Assembly: GCA_014871385.1 (NCBI GenBank)
Contig: CM026426.1
Span: 38,781,799-38,845,798, forward strand
Origin: Ceratodon purpureus
Taxonomy: Eukaryota; Streptophyta; Bryopsida; Pseudoditrichales; Ditrichaceae
Direction: 5' to 3'
Length of the DNA: 64,000 nucleotides
The translations under genes and the position numbers were made by a program. This document shows, in pieces, positions 44,880-55,665 of the stretch. The stretch's first letter is position 1; the number at the start of each line of letters is the position of its first letter. The notes under the pieces are model-generated. The model made no database searches, had not been told where the DNA came from, and saw only the letters and a list, made by a program, of their open reading frames with translations.

Positions 44880-47086
44880 ATGTCGCACGTGCATTGTAGA
44901 GTCCTTAGTCCCGGTACTCCGGTGAGGGAATCGGAGATGGAAGAGCTGATCGCCGACCTCACCCGGATGAGGTGCCAGGGGTTGTTGTCATGGCCGTGGT
45001 TACCGAAGAGTGAGGTGATGGTGAGGGAGGTCCTGGATGGGCCGGACAATAGGTGGGATAATACGATCTGAGGCAAGCCCACGCTGTGGAATGCGGAACA
45101 GTAGGCGGCAGCTTACGATTTCGAGCAGAACGGGCTCCTCTGGGCGACCCGGACGGATAGATACGTGCAGGATAGGTTTCACGGGAAGATCCATAGGAAT
45201 AATGGATACGAGATAGATGCCAGCAAGGATAGGAGGCAGAGGCAGGTCTTAGCCTTCCTCGTTCCGATCCTGTATCGGCTGAAACCGGAACAGGTCACCA
45301 TTACGGTCGGGAACACCATCCTCGGAGCGTACACGAGGGAACGTCCGGTGAATTGGGCCGCACTCATGGCGGAAGTTGTGCAGAAGATGGTGCCAACGAT
45401 CGGAAAGAAGCCGACCCCGATCTCCCCTTTCCTCTTCCACCTTTACAAGGCGTATGAGTTGCTGAGCGATAAGGAGGAAGAGACTTATACGATGGCGAAG
45501 AACTTCCTCAGCTTTTCAGAGATTCCGCCCGGAATGGAAGCTGATCCACGGGGCGAAACCTCGGATACAGCGTCCACGGAACAGGATGACGATACGGCGG
45601 TCATTCCGAACCCCGGGACTACTAGGGCTCAGTCCAGGTCACGATCGGAGCGCGCTGCGTCGCAGCACGCGCAGCCTTCCACGGTCCGGGGAGATACGGA
45701 ACGGAGGGAGGTCAGTTCCGAGAGGGGATTTCCGGTGGAGCTATTCCGGGGGATTCGGGAGGAGACCCATCGGGCGCAGGCCTCTTACTATCCGATCGGG
45801 ACACTGTTCCGGAGAGTCTGCACATCTCTGGGAGGTTGTTTACCGGAGGAGGTGATCCGAGAGGTGGAGTTGTTGAAGGACGCCCCGAAACTTCAGAGTG
45901 AGAAGAAGGAGCTGGAGCTTCAGTTGCAGGAGCTGACGAAGGAACTGGCGGCGAAGAGCGAGGAGATACGGAAGTTCCATGCCAAACAGGAGGAGACCTT
46001 GGGGGAGCTTCGGACGTTGGTAGGGAGTTCGGGTGCGGTAATCAACAAGGCCCGGCTGTTCGATGAGAACGTATTGCAGCCTGCAGATTTCGAGAACAAG
46101 CAGAGGATCATCATGATCCTCTCCAAATGAGAGCACTCGATGAACCAGATTCTGAAGAAGGTTCGGCAGCTGCTCAATCCGAGTGTCGGAAGTCCTAGTA
46201 TCGGAACCGCTGGTCGGAACCTTCCGCTCCCCGGATCTCCTTCTCGGACCGTTGTAGGAGAATCACGAGGGGTAGGGTTCCGAACCCCAATAGACGTAAC
46301 CTCCAGCTTGAGGAGCGGATGGCAGTCGACGCGGACATCTTGAAGACGAACCGGACGATCGCGGAGAAAATCCGGGAGCACCAAGCACAGGTGGCATCAC
46401 CCGGAGCCAGTATGGTCCAGCAGAGCTGCGCGATCCCCACCGGTCAGGCGGAAGTTACCGGAACTACAGTGACCGAGAGGCGGATCGAGGAGCGGACGGT
46501 AACGGAGCAGGTGACCCGGTCCGTGCAGCCGGATGTTCTTCTACGACTCGGAACGGGGGTGATCATCGCGGATTACCAAGGGGAGATAGCGGGAACGGAA
46601 TGGGGACGAGCCATTTCACCAACCGGACGGACCCAAGTGACTCAGGAGGGGGGACTTACCCCTTCACCCACAGCCAAGACCGGAACGGTGACGCCTACCC
46701 CCACCGGAACGCCAATGGTGGACTCACCTGCTGACAGTTCCGGTGCTCGGAGAGTTTTGACGAAGAGGAAGGAGCCGGCGGTGAAGGGCACCATTACGAT
46801 TTCAGAGTCCGACTCGGAGACTTATGCGAGCTCTCCGGTTGGGACAGCCGGAACTAGGACTCGGACTCCTACGACCGGAACCCTTCCCCCACATATGATA
46901 CCGAAGTCTCCCAAGTCTCCCAAGAACCGGATCGTTACCCGGCTGTCCTTGGAAACCAAGGCGGAACGGAGTGCTAGGCGTAAGGCGGAGCCAGCAGCAG
47001 GGGTAGGAGGATCCGAGTCGCGGGTGACCCGGTTGAAGGAGAAGGATCGCGAGCAGGAGAGCCACAAGAAGACAAAGATGGGGTAG
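44880..47086 (+). pseudogene. LTR-borne ORF of LTR-D
   Basis: This is the least damaged copy of the LTR protein, with about three breaks. It shows the same order as LTR-C: CRVLSPGTP start, RWDNTI, an YDFEQNGLLWATR segment, DRRQRQVLAFLVPILYRLKP, TPISPFLFHLYKAYELL, an acidic linker, the coiled coil (KEELELQLQELTKELAAK-like, 45840-46130), a P/S/T-rich linker with TPTPTGTP, and a charged tail ending ESHKKTKMG. The tail is nearly identical to the one in LTR-E. Many ACCGG and CCGGA words give it a codon use unlike the AT-rich surroundings. Confidence 0.65.
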
Positions 47087-47246
47087 ATTCCTCTCGCTGC
47101 CACTGGCCGTCACTTTCCGGATTTATAGGAGTAGATTCCGGATCGCGAGATCCGGTTTAGTCGAAAAGTAGAATTCTAGGTAGATAATTAGGGATTAGGG
47201 TTTTGATTGAACTACCGGCGCCGCCGCTTTTGTGAAAGCCCCTGCT

Positions 47247-47256
47247 TACTTAAACG
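47247..47256 (+). promoter_or_regulatory. Second TATA-like box of LTR-D
   Basis: TACTTAAACG within the block shared with LTR-C and LTR-E, preceded by GAAAGCCCCTGCT. Confidence 0.5.
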
Positions 47257-47732
47257 GGGAAGGCGATGCAGTCCGGGTCTTCGTTTTGCATGTTTTCTCC
47301 CTATATTCCTTATCAGTAAAGTATTCGTGATTTGCAAGTACTGTGCGTGGTTTCCCGCTAAGTGTGAATGATCCGGGAAGGATATGAGAGTTCCGCTGTA
47401 GCTCGGATAGGAAGGTGATGGGAGTTGTGACGAGACCCGAACCGGAAAGGTAATGGGATTGAGCGGAAAGATTTCGTGGATTGTCGTAGGAGTGAAGCCT
47501 CACTGTTCCGTCCCCAACCCAACCTCACGCGGAATAGCCGTCGCTAGGGTCGAAGCGGATCGAGGGGTACTTGATCGGGCTCCCTGAACTTCTGAAGGGG
47601 TTCCGCACACTGTGAGAGGGGGATTCGGAACGTGCACGGGTCGCCTAGGGATAATCGGATCCTGGTTCTCCCAGATCCGGATCGGTTTGTCGTTGTAGTC
47701 TCACGGATCGGAAAGGATCGTCTGTGTGGCCT

Positions 47733-48638
47733 CCTGTAGTGTAGCGGGTGGGTTTGTCGGATCTGAAACCCCATCTCCTCTGGGAATCCGGCGACAAACA
47801 ATTCCACTTGTACAGTTGGAGCTATGGTCGTGGTGAGTTTCTGTATGAACGCCTTCACTCTCTGACTGTACTTCCGTACTGACTCAGTAGATCTCATCGT
47901 CATCCGGCTCAACTTTCTGAGTGCGCGAGCTTCTCCTCCGGCTTCACGGAACGTACGTTGGAACAAGGTAACGAAACTGGTCCAGTCGTTACGTGTACGT
48001 TCCGGAACGTCTTGGTACCACTGTAGAGCTTCTCCCTTCAGGAGACCTTGGAATATCCTCCTCTTCGCATCCGGGTCCTCCTGGTTGGCCTGAGCGATGG
48101 ATTCGAACTCACAGAGCCATTTGTCCACGTCTTGACTTCCGTCACCTTTGAATCTCCTGTACTTCAGTCGGGTAGAGGGGGCCATCGGATTGTCTTCCTC
48201 GTCCTCTTCTGCTTCCTCGGTCTCCTCCTCGACTCCCGCGTCGGCTTCGACTTCGTCGGCTACGATTTCTTCTCCTTCCGGATCCTGAGCTACACCCCCT
48301 CCGGCTGCTGAGGTTCCGGCCAAGGATACCACGATCATGTCTCCTTCTCGTTCTACAGCTGTCTGGATCCGGGGTAGCAGATTCGTACCCGGTAGATCGT
48401 GTACCGAAACCCTACCCCTCGTTTGTAGCAACCGAGTGGATCTTCTTCCTCCTAACTCATCCGGTTGCGCCCCAACCATGGAAAAGATTGGGAGTTCTTC
48501 TTCCGACTCCTCGGAAGGCTCGATTTTTGCGTAAGACTTCCGTCTACCTAATATCCACCTAAATGAAGCCTTCACTGTCTGGCTCCACTTTTCTTCAAAT
48601 CTGCACTCGCTTATCTTCAAAGTATCCACTTGGTTCAC
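47733..48638 (-). pseudogene. Ty3-type gag gene of the D/E element
   Basis: On the minus strand, just inside the primer site, the frame starts with a helical segment, an acidic stretch (EEETEEAEEDEEDN) and then a good Retrotrans_gag domain at about residues 155-300: FKGDGSQDVDKWLCEFESIA, FQGLLKGEALQWYQDVP, SFVTLFQRTFREAG, and VRKYSQRVKAFIQKL. These are the hallmark helices of Ty3/gypsy capsid. The domain ends near 47736, where the sequence passes into antisense LTR-D. No zinc knuckle or pol follows. Capsid part looks open; the element as a whole is broken. Confidence 0.8.
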
Positions 48639-48650
48639 AGCTTACCGAAT

Positions 48651-48667
48651 CCCCGGCAGCGGCGCCA
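48651..48667 (-). other. Primer-binding site, tRNA-Asp type
   Basis: TGGCGCCGCTGCCGGGG on the minus strand lies 10 bases inside the LTR-E end. It resembles the TGGCGCCGTTGCCGGGG site of plant Athila/Tat-type Ty3 elements, which I recall as complementary to the 3' end of tRNA-Asp; one base differs. Confidence 0.75.
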
Positions 48668-48677
48668 GATTTTTACG

Positions 48678-49847
48678 TGTCGGAACACGGAAACGCACCT
48701 AACGTCCGGATAGTACTCTAATTGAGCGTAAACTTCCGTATTGTCACTAGGTTCCGAGTATCGTCTAGGGATTCAATAGTGTTTCACCAAGTAGTTACTC
48801 CTAATCGTTCCGAGCCTTGCCACTGCTCGGATAGTGTCTCCGGAACGTAACTCCTCGACTATCTCTCTCTCTCTTTCTCTTTCTCGTCAGGTGTTTCGTC
48901 CACAAACCCCAACGTCTCGGAACAGCTACCGTCTCACAACTGTCCTAGAGTACTCTGGCCTGCAGGTCACGCAGACGACCGCTTCCGATCCGTGAGACTA
49001 CAACGACAAACCGATCCGGATCTGGGAGAACCAGGATCCGATTATCCCTAGGCGACCCGTGCACGTTCCGAATCCCCCTCTCACAGTTTGCGGAACCCCT
49101 TCAGAAGTTCAGGGAGCCCGATCAAGTACCCCTCGATCCGCTTCGACCCTAGCGACGGCTATTCCGCGTGAGGTTGGGTTGGGGACGGAACAGTGAGGCT
49201 TCACTCCTACGACAATCCACGAAATCTTTCCGCTCAATCCCATTACCTTTCCGGTTCGGGTCTCGTCACAACTCCCATCACCTTCCTATCCGAGCTACAG
49301 CGGAACTCTCATATCCTTCCCGGATCATTCACACTTAACTGGAAACCACGCACAGTACTTGCAAAACACAAATACTTTACTGATAAGGAATATAGGGAGA
49401 AAACATGCAAAACGAAGACCCGGACTGCATCGCCTTCCCCGTTTAAGTAAGCAGGGGCTTTCACAAAAGCGGCGGCGCCGGCAGTTCAATCAAAAGTCCT
49501 AATCCCTAGTTATCTACCTAGAATCCTACTTTTCGAATAATCCGGATCTCCCGATCCGAAACCTACTCCTATAAATCCGGAAAGTGACGGCCAGTTGCAG
49601 CGAGAGGAATCTACCCCATCTTTGTCTTCTTGTGGCTCTCCTGCTCGCGGTCCTTCTCCTTCGACCTGGTCATCCGTGGCTCGGATCCTTGTGCCCTCGC
49701 TGCCCGCTCCGCCTGACGCCTAGCGCTCCGTTCCGCCTTTGACTTCTTCGTCTGGGCCTCCCAGGAAAGCCGGGTGACGACTCGGTTCTTGGGAGACTTG
49801 GGAGACTTCGGCAACATATGCGCGGGAGGGGTTCCGGACGTAGGGGT
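48678..49847 (-). mobile_element. Long-LTR fossil, copy LTR-E (right part, cut by CACTA-2)
   Basis: It ends at 48678 on the minus strand with GTTCCGACA, next to the primer site, so it is the 5' LTR of the element that carries the gag at 47.7-48.6 kb. It holds the U5/R part, the TACTTAAAC box (about 49441-49450) and the end of the LTR-borne frame (ESHKKTKMG at about 49611). At 49847 it is interrupted by CACTA-2; the rest should lie beyond the window. Confidence 0.8.
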
Positions 49848-50010
49848 CACTAGTAGAATCCTTTGAAAAAATGACCCACTTAATGACCCAAAACCGAGTC
49901 ATTTCGGACCGTTTGAATATGAAATGACCTACGAGGTCTGGGTCATTCCGGACCGGTCATTCTCTGAACAGGGTCATTCCGGACCAATTTAACCCAGGCG
50001 CCAGCGACTT
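49848..50010. repeat. CACTA-2 left TIR and subterminal repeats
   Basis: After the CACTAG terminus, GGTCATTCCGGACC-like words occur in both orientations: GAGTCATTTCGGACCG, GGGTCATTCCGGACC, ACCGGTCATT and GGGTCATTCCGGACCA, at about 10-25 bp spacing. Such arrays bind the TNPA-type protein. Confidence 0.75.
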
Positions 50011-50728
50011 CATCGGATGGACTTGCAGTTAGGAAAGGAGCTGTACATGAACAGTTCAAAATCTACATTTAGCTGCGACTTCCCCTTTTCAACGAAGATG
50101 AGGCATTCACCATCATATGTACGTAGCTCGTACTGTTCTGAGTTCTACGTAATCTTCTATACTTCTGTAGATTTTTGTCAGATTCACCATTCTTCCAGCT
50201 TAGTCGGTTTACAATTGCTTAGCGACACGCATTGGAGTGTGTGCACTCGGAACTGGATGCTTCTTCCGACCAAGAATTACAATCTGTCCAATCATATGCT
50301 CACACGTGGATGGCTTACAATGTTTGGATACAGTACGTAGCCGAGCCAAATCAACGACAGAGGACTGAAGCATCGGTGGTTGTTCCGTTCACACACTTGT
50401 CCATCTCACAGCACTCCAAATATACGAGCTTTTGGAACAATAAATCCGAAACGGAATGTTTATAATTGCATTCAAAAGAGCAATCACGTAGTGATTACCG
50501 GTACATGGATTATGCCTTCATGACGACAAAAGGCTGGTAATAGCACTTTGCAATTGCCATCTGTGATAGATACACAGATCTGATATCTCTCTGAAACTCC
50601 AATATGCGTCTGTGAACAGTGGATTCACCTGAATTCTTTGGTCGAATTTGCCAAAAAACTGCCGCAACATTGACACTGGATTTCGAAGTCCAGTTAATCA
50701 ATACGCATCTAATATCTCACCGGGTACT

Positions 50729-50986
50729 TCATTTCTCCAACATGGTGAGCTCCCTTGCCCACAGTACGCTGGACCCTATTGCATCTTCTAAATTGAACTG
50801 CTCTGCCTCTTCAACTGGAACCATGAGTGGTTGGTTCACATATACCTTCTCCAATGTGACACGGACAAAAATCGGTGGTATGGGTTTCCCGTGGAATAGA
50901 CCTGCTCCTCCCAATGCCATTATAGTTCCGCTTGCAACTGTTATCTCCGGATACAGAGTATTGGACAACTTCACTTTGTCGCCAAC
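50729..50986 (-). CDS. TNPA-like gene, last coding block (DUF8039-type)
   Basis: An acceptor (AATTTCAG) is followed by VGDKVKLSNTLYPEITVASG, then GKPIPPIFVRVTLEKVYVNQ, then FNLEDAIGSSVLWARELTML and a stop at 50729. The layout of V-A-x-G-T, a I/L-P-x-x-F-V-x-V strand, a P-L-M-V-P segment and an A-I-G-x-x-V-x-W end is the same as in the DUF8039-type C-termini of plant CACTA proteins. Confidence 0.65.
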   Translation of the reverse strand, partial: VGDKVKLSNTLYPEITVASGTIMALGGAGLFHGKPIPPIFVRVTLEKVYVNQPLMVPVEEAEQFNLEDAIGSSVLWARELTMLEK

Positions 50987-53900
50987 CTGAAATTGCATCA
51001 TGAGCCACTTCTCGAGATGTGAGTAAAATAAACATCTTTGACTACAACTGTGTATCTTACGACGTGCTATAGTCTATACTATCCGTCAAAACCTGGAAAA
51101 ATAGCTACTTCATCACCGCTTTAAAAAGCACTCACCTCCATGTTATGTCGACGTGGTGTACCCTGGGAAGTAGAATGTCCAGTTCCTTTCTGCACACATT
51201 CGATTATGTTGGGGTAAGAACATGTACACTTCATCACTCTGGAAATCCACTCCAAATTGATACTCTACTTGTCGAACAAGATAAGTAAGATCATGAGCAA
51301 CTAACTTCCAATATAGGCCGGCGTTTGAGTTCATAATCAGAAATCTCAGAAGGCTAAATACACTGCGATTGCATGTCATTAATAAATTCAAATTTTTCCA
51401 TTATAATGCTAGTATCAATGAATACATTGGAGAGAATGACCATATCTTCGATTTAGATTCAGCATATCCTGTGTCACTTATGGATACAATTCCTTCAGAG
51501 CATATGAAACCGGTATTATCAGAGTAAACAACCAAAGTCTCCCTATTATATGCTCTCCACTTAAAACTTATGATGTAATCGTGAAAACCATCGACGTTAT
51601 AGCAAATTCATAACCAGTACCAAAGATATGGTAACAACTTACCTACTGTATTTTAAGAGTCTGGCATTCCTGGACGGTAGTATTTCCAATTCCCTGCGGA
51701 CGTCAAGATTCATGAAAGTTAGTCAAGCTGAGTTGAATTGAGTTACATCCCCCATTTGTAAATCGTTGGAAATTCACGAACACGAAAGGAATTATATGTA
51801 ACTGTCAGGAGATGTTTTAAAACATTCGCTGTACGAATTCACTATCCCCAAGTGATTCCATGTGATCATCTAAAACCATGTACGAAATTAAAATAATATG
51901 CCTACCGAGAAAACCACTTCAAAGTAACCCTCGCCCTACAACGAACACGTCACATCAGTTCTGAAATACAATCTCCTGGAAGTACTCGACGATATTCGGC
52001 GGATCTGAGTCGAATTACACCCGGGGTATCTCAATACTACATACTCAATGCAATACATCACTTCAGTCGACCGATCACATGAACAATCTCCGTGACAGAT
52101 TGAAAATTGTAGAAAACATAGTTCATGATGCGACCTTAGTGGCAACAACTTTATTGAACATTCACTGTTTACTTCATTTATGCCAGGGAACATACCTGTA
52201 CGCAGTATTTAATAATTCAGTGAAGCCTTCTTTATCAGGGGACACTTAGAAAATACAGGATAAGACGTCGATGGAGATAATTAGAGTTCAAAACTCACCT
52301 CTGCAACACCTCTATTGGGATTGTCTTCAACACCTCGCTTACGTGTGACAGAAGGTTGTTTCTGTCAATAACGCTCAAGAATTAGATAACGTACGTGGAA
52401 ATTGGAAATGACTAGATATTATGATCTACAACTGCATAATGAACATAAACAATACAGAAGAACTCTGCTTACTTAACGCATACCAAGTGATTTTCCGAAA
52501 TTATCACATAATCATTGGTTAACCTCTGTGTTTCAAATCCTTGAAATTACCTACAATCGAAAAAACAATAATTTCCAATAAACCAATAATTATAAGGACA
52601 TCAGTGTATTGTTCTGAATGAACAAGGTACACGTTGATCACATTTTGAGATATCAGAATTATATGAATTAATAAACAATCCAGTTCAAAAACAATTCAAT
52701 TGACGGTGCGCCATGAAGGCCGTCTTCTCCAAATTCTTCTCACTGAGTCAGTTAGAAAAAAATATGCTGTACATACCTCCTCCATGAACTGGTTGTCTTT
52801 AACATTATTAAGCTTCACTGTAACATCTTCTTCTTCTTCTTCTTCTTCTTCTTCTTCTTCTTCAGACGTTTTGCATAACCTGTCCCACCAGCGCTCACTA
52901 CTTCCAATGCCGCTTGAATTCCCTACCACGTTGGCAGGTGGATTGAGATCGTTCAACGTCGACTCACCTGGGTTCGTACTTCCTGTCCGCGGTAACTTCG
53001 CAATCTCTGTGGCATCAGAATTTGGAAAGCTACTAATAAATGACTGCAGCATTGTTTGAATGCCGAGATTAGTTTTCATAACATCTCCAAGCATCCGACG
53101 TGTCTCCACTTGGTTTTTCTCCACTGCTGTGAGTCTCTGAGAGTTTTTCTTCTCCATTTCCTGAACAGCTTCCCATCTCATCAGTCCAGTACTTGTATGT
53201 TAGAGGATTTCTATGAATTCCCGTACACTGATCAATAGCACTCATCGTATATACAAAATCATTGAAGTTGAAGAAATTTTTAGATGCATCGCTCAATGCT
53301 GGTATCCTAGACAGCAAATGTGATTCAAATAAGTTACTTTCGAACATTCAGATCTTGCGAGAGTTTACGATATTTTCTCTTGATAACACAGTTACGGGTT
53401 TTTGGTAACAAATCAACTCCCCGTTTTATCCTCAGCCGAGTAATCCTAGAAAGTGTAAACCGAGAAGATACAGCTCGCGAGAGCAGAGAAATTGAAAGTC
53501 AGAATTGACTGAAAGATACGGTTGGAGGTGTCAAAGCACTTACAGAGGGGTTTGGATTATCCTTTGCTGATCTTATTTCATTCCCAACGTCTATAACCCC
53601 GGGAGAATTCTCTTTCTCATTCCTCTGCATACAGAATGTCAGCTTAAACATACATGGATTTCGCCGGAGAAAACGTCGTGCATGGATAACTATTACATCA
53701 TAGACTGCATCATCATTGGTATATTGATAAACATACTTGTGAAGCAAGAGTACATAAGTTTAGGTTTAGTTCTGACCAGTTTTGCAGCCTTCCCAGCATA
53801 ACCCAAACGTCCAACGCGAGGGTTTCGAGCTACCTTCTTCCTCTTTTCGATCATTCTCTCGGATTCCTCTTTCGTACTCGGTGAATCCCAATGTTTTTTT

Positions 53901-55665
53901 AGACCGTCCCACTCTTTCTCAGCGTACCTTGCAGGGGCTTTCAACTTCCCACCGTGTCGCCTCTTCATACGCTCTCGATCTTTCCGCATCCACGTCTTCA
54001 CCATCTTGTCTATAGCTGCATCCGGAACCTCATTATCTAAAAACTCAAACTTCTTTCTCAACGCCTCCCGCAGTTTGATTTTCGAATCCTCATACTGGTC
54101 TTCAAACATAATCACACTCATGTCTAACATGCGTGGCGTTAAGTTGCAAATGTATTCATGCCACTTGAGATGACCTGCGCACGCACTATCAATTATACCG
54201 GAAGGTTTTACTTGTACTACGTATGGCGGAAGTCCAGCAACCTCCCTTTTTCTTGCGGCCTCGTCGGCGTCTCGTTTGCTGGCTCTCCTGAACCTTTTTT
54301 TAATAGAATCTTCTTTCACGGAGACAGACTGAGACTCTGATTCCCTCTCCTTCCCTTTGTTACCTGCTCCCTGTAATTCAGAGGTATGAGACCGCCGGTT
54401 CTCTTGTGAAAAGTTCCAATTCATTGGAAAATTAGACTGCGGTAGTACAGAGAACATGTTCCGCATTTCCTGACTAGAAGAAGCCTGAGGTACAGGCACC
54501 CAAAAACACCCAGGACCGACAGGCATCTGCATAGGGTTTGTTGGAGGCATAAAAGTTTTTGCTTCCGCACGAGTATAACTTGTCGCGACTCCGCGAGATG
54601 CCTGCAAAGAGGTACTGTCATGACAAACTCCACGACTGGAATCACCATATGTTTTGTCGGCTTTCTGTCCCTTCCCTTTTCCGGTTCTATCACTGTTGCC
54701 GATTGGGCGTGAACCCCGTCCATCTTCTAATTCATTAGATTCTGAATCACTTTCACCATCCTCCATGGGCTCAAAATCGTCTGATAACAGAGGGAAAACA
54801 ATATTACATGCTATGTTTATGAGCAAATAATGAGAATCACTGTAAGGCATTTCTAATCTGTAACCCTAAAAATTACAAGATATATGACTGTTACTTCCTT
54901 TCCATAAATGGGACGAGAAAGGCACACGAATTAGGAGAGTAGGGTGGTCATTTCCATGTAGTGCAACGACCTAATTTGAACAAGGGCTGAATGTCGCGGT
55001 AAAAACGTTTGCGTGAAATGCCAGCATCTTTGAATTGCAAAGTTAGGGTCACGAAACAGTGACGCAATTTTCTTACCTGTTGGCTCACTACCAGATGAGG
55101 TACCGTCATCTCCTTCTCCAGATTTGTCCATACACTCGCCATCGACGTATACTTTGTTGCTGTCACTGTTTTTGGAATGACTTTGTTGAAGTCGACTGCT
55201 TCGACGACTGGGTCCTCCTTCTCCTCGTATTTTCCTTTTCTTTGCGGCCTACTTGTTACCTCTCAAGGATGAATACCTGCATGATACCAAACTCACAACT
55301 ACAATTGAAGTAACGCCGACTCTTCATCAACAACGCAGACAATGCAAATTGGAAGACAATCGAAATAGCGTCCTCGGTTGTGCACCAAGAAAACAATAAC
55401 AAAATCTGTAATCTCAACCGTTGACTATGACACGTGTCAGCAATCCTCTATTTCTGTGGATGAAAATCTAGGGTTAGTAGGGGGAAGGACAAGAGACTTA
55501 CAATGACTGGGCTAAGTCGACGGAGGGTTGTAAAAAAGCTTTGTTCCTCGCGATTCTCGAGGCACGCTCCATCTCATACTCGTTCATCTCCTCTTTGTCC
55601 TCCTCTATTTCCGTACTGTTGTTGTCGTCCACTTCGTGTAGGCTTGTGCGGGACATCGTCGCCAT
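50729..55665 (-). CDS. TNPA-like regulatory gene of CACTA-2 (Transposase_24 and DUF8039 type)
   Basis: Five exons join in matching phase or nearly so on the minus strand: 55665-55502, 55276-55077, 54780-53777, 53624-53544 and about 53181-52777; a last coding block is 50986-50729. Exon 1 carries NEYEMERASRIARNKAFL, a motif common at the start of plant element proteins. Exon 2 carries PSRRSSRL after one in-frame TAG. Exon 3 holds the plant Ptta/En/Spm Transposase_24-type region. The last block matches the DUF8039-type C-terminus. The protein should bind the subterminal repeats, help excision and regulate the element, as TNPA does in maize. Exons between 52777 and 50986 are not resolved. Confidence 0.7.
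50990..52690. other. Interior of the TNPA-like gene without resolved exons
   Basis: AT-rich, with several acceptor- and donor-like sites on the minus strand and a short frame (51391-51143). It is probably intron sequence with one or more small exons. Confidence 0.4.
52777..53181 (-). CDS. TNPA-like gene, coiled-coil exon
   Basis: It reads WEAVQEMEKKNSQRLTAVEK, then QVETRRMLGDVMKTNL, a heptad-like helix that probably mediates dimer formation, then a P/N/S-rich linker and a poly-glutamate run from a TTC/GAA microsatellite (52826-52863). The donor is GGAGGAG|GTATGT. The 5' border is uncertain; an acceptor-like ACAAG lies near 53195. Confidence 0.6.
52826..52863. repeat. TTC/GAA microsatellite inside the TNPA-like gene
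   Basis: About 12 uninterrupted TTC units on the plus strand, read as glutamates on the coding strand. Confidence 0.9.
53777..54780 (-). CDS. TNPA-like gene, exon 3 (Transposase_24-type region)
   Basis: The exon is uninterrupted for 335 codons counted with the phase carried over from exon 2. It begins with an acidic stretch (DDFEPMEDGESDSE), then an S/P/M-rich linker, then a basic patch (KKRFRRASKRDADE), then the conserved region: ICNLTPRMLDMSVIMFEDQY, EALRKKFEFLDNE, KTWMRKDRERMKRRH, and WDSPSTKEESERMIEKRKKV followed by GRLGYAGKAAKL. The W-x(6)-EESERMxEKRKK pattern followed by a glycine turn is characteristic of plant Ptta/En/Spm proteins. Confidence 0.75.
55077..55276 (-). CDS. TNPA-like gene, exon 2
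   Basis: The acceptor is ATGCAG and the donor ACAG|GTAAGA. It reads YSSLRGNK, one TAG, AAKKRKIRGEGGPSRRSSRL and then an acidic serine tail (DGTSSGSEPT). The basic KKRK and RRSSRL parts suit DNA binding or nuclear import. The TAG is the clearest sign that this gene copy is damaged. Confidence 0.6.
55502..55665 (-). CDS. TNPA-like gene, exon 1
   Basis: It starts at an ATG (MATMSRTSLHEVDDNN) and ends SVDLAQS before ATT|GTAAGT, a consensus donor. The E-Y-E-x-x-R-x-x-x-I-A-R-N-K-A-F-L pattern is a recurrent nuclear-protein-like helix in plant transposon ORFs. The split codon is completed correctly by the next exon. Confidence 0.6.

Larger units (their letters stand above)
44356..47732 (+). mobile_element. 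Long-LTR fossil, copy LTR-D (lacks its right end)
   Basis: It starts TGTGGGATCCGAG, preceded by CTTGT (44351-44355), which would be the target duplication. It follows LTR-C to about 47732, where similarity stops in the U5 part and a gag gene in the opposite orientation begins. Over 47226-47720 it is about 98% identical by eye to the inverted LTR-E, so D and E are young relative to LTR-C. Confidence 0.8.
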
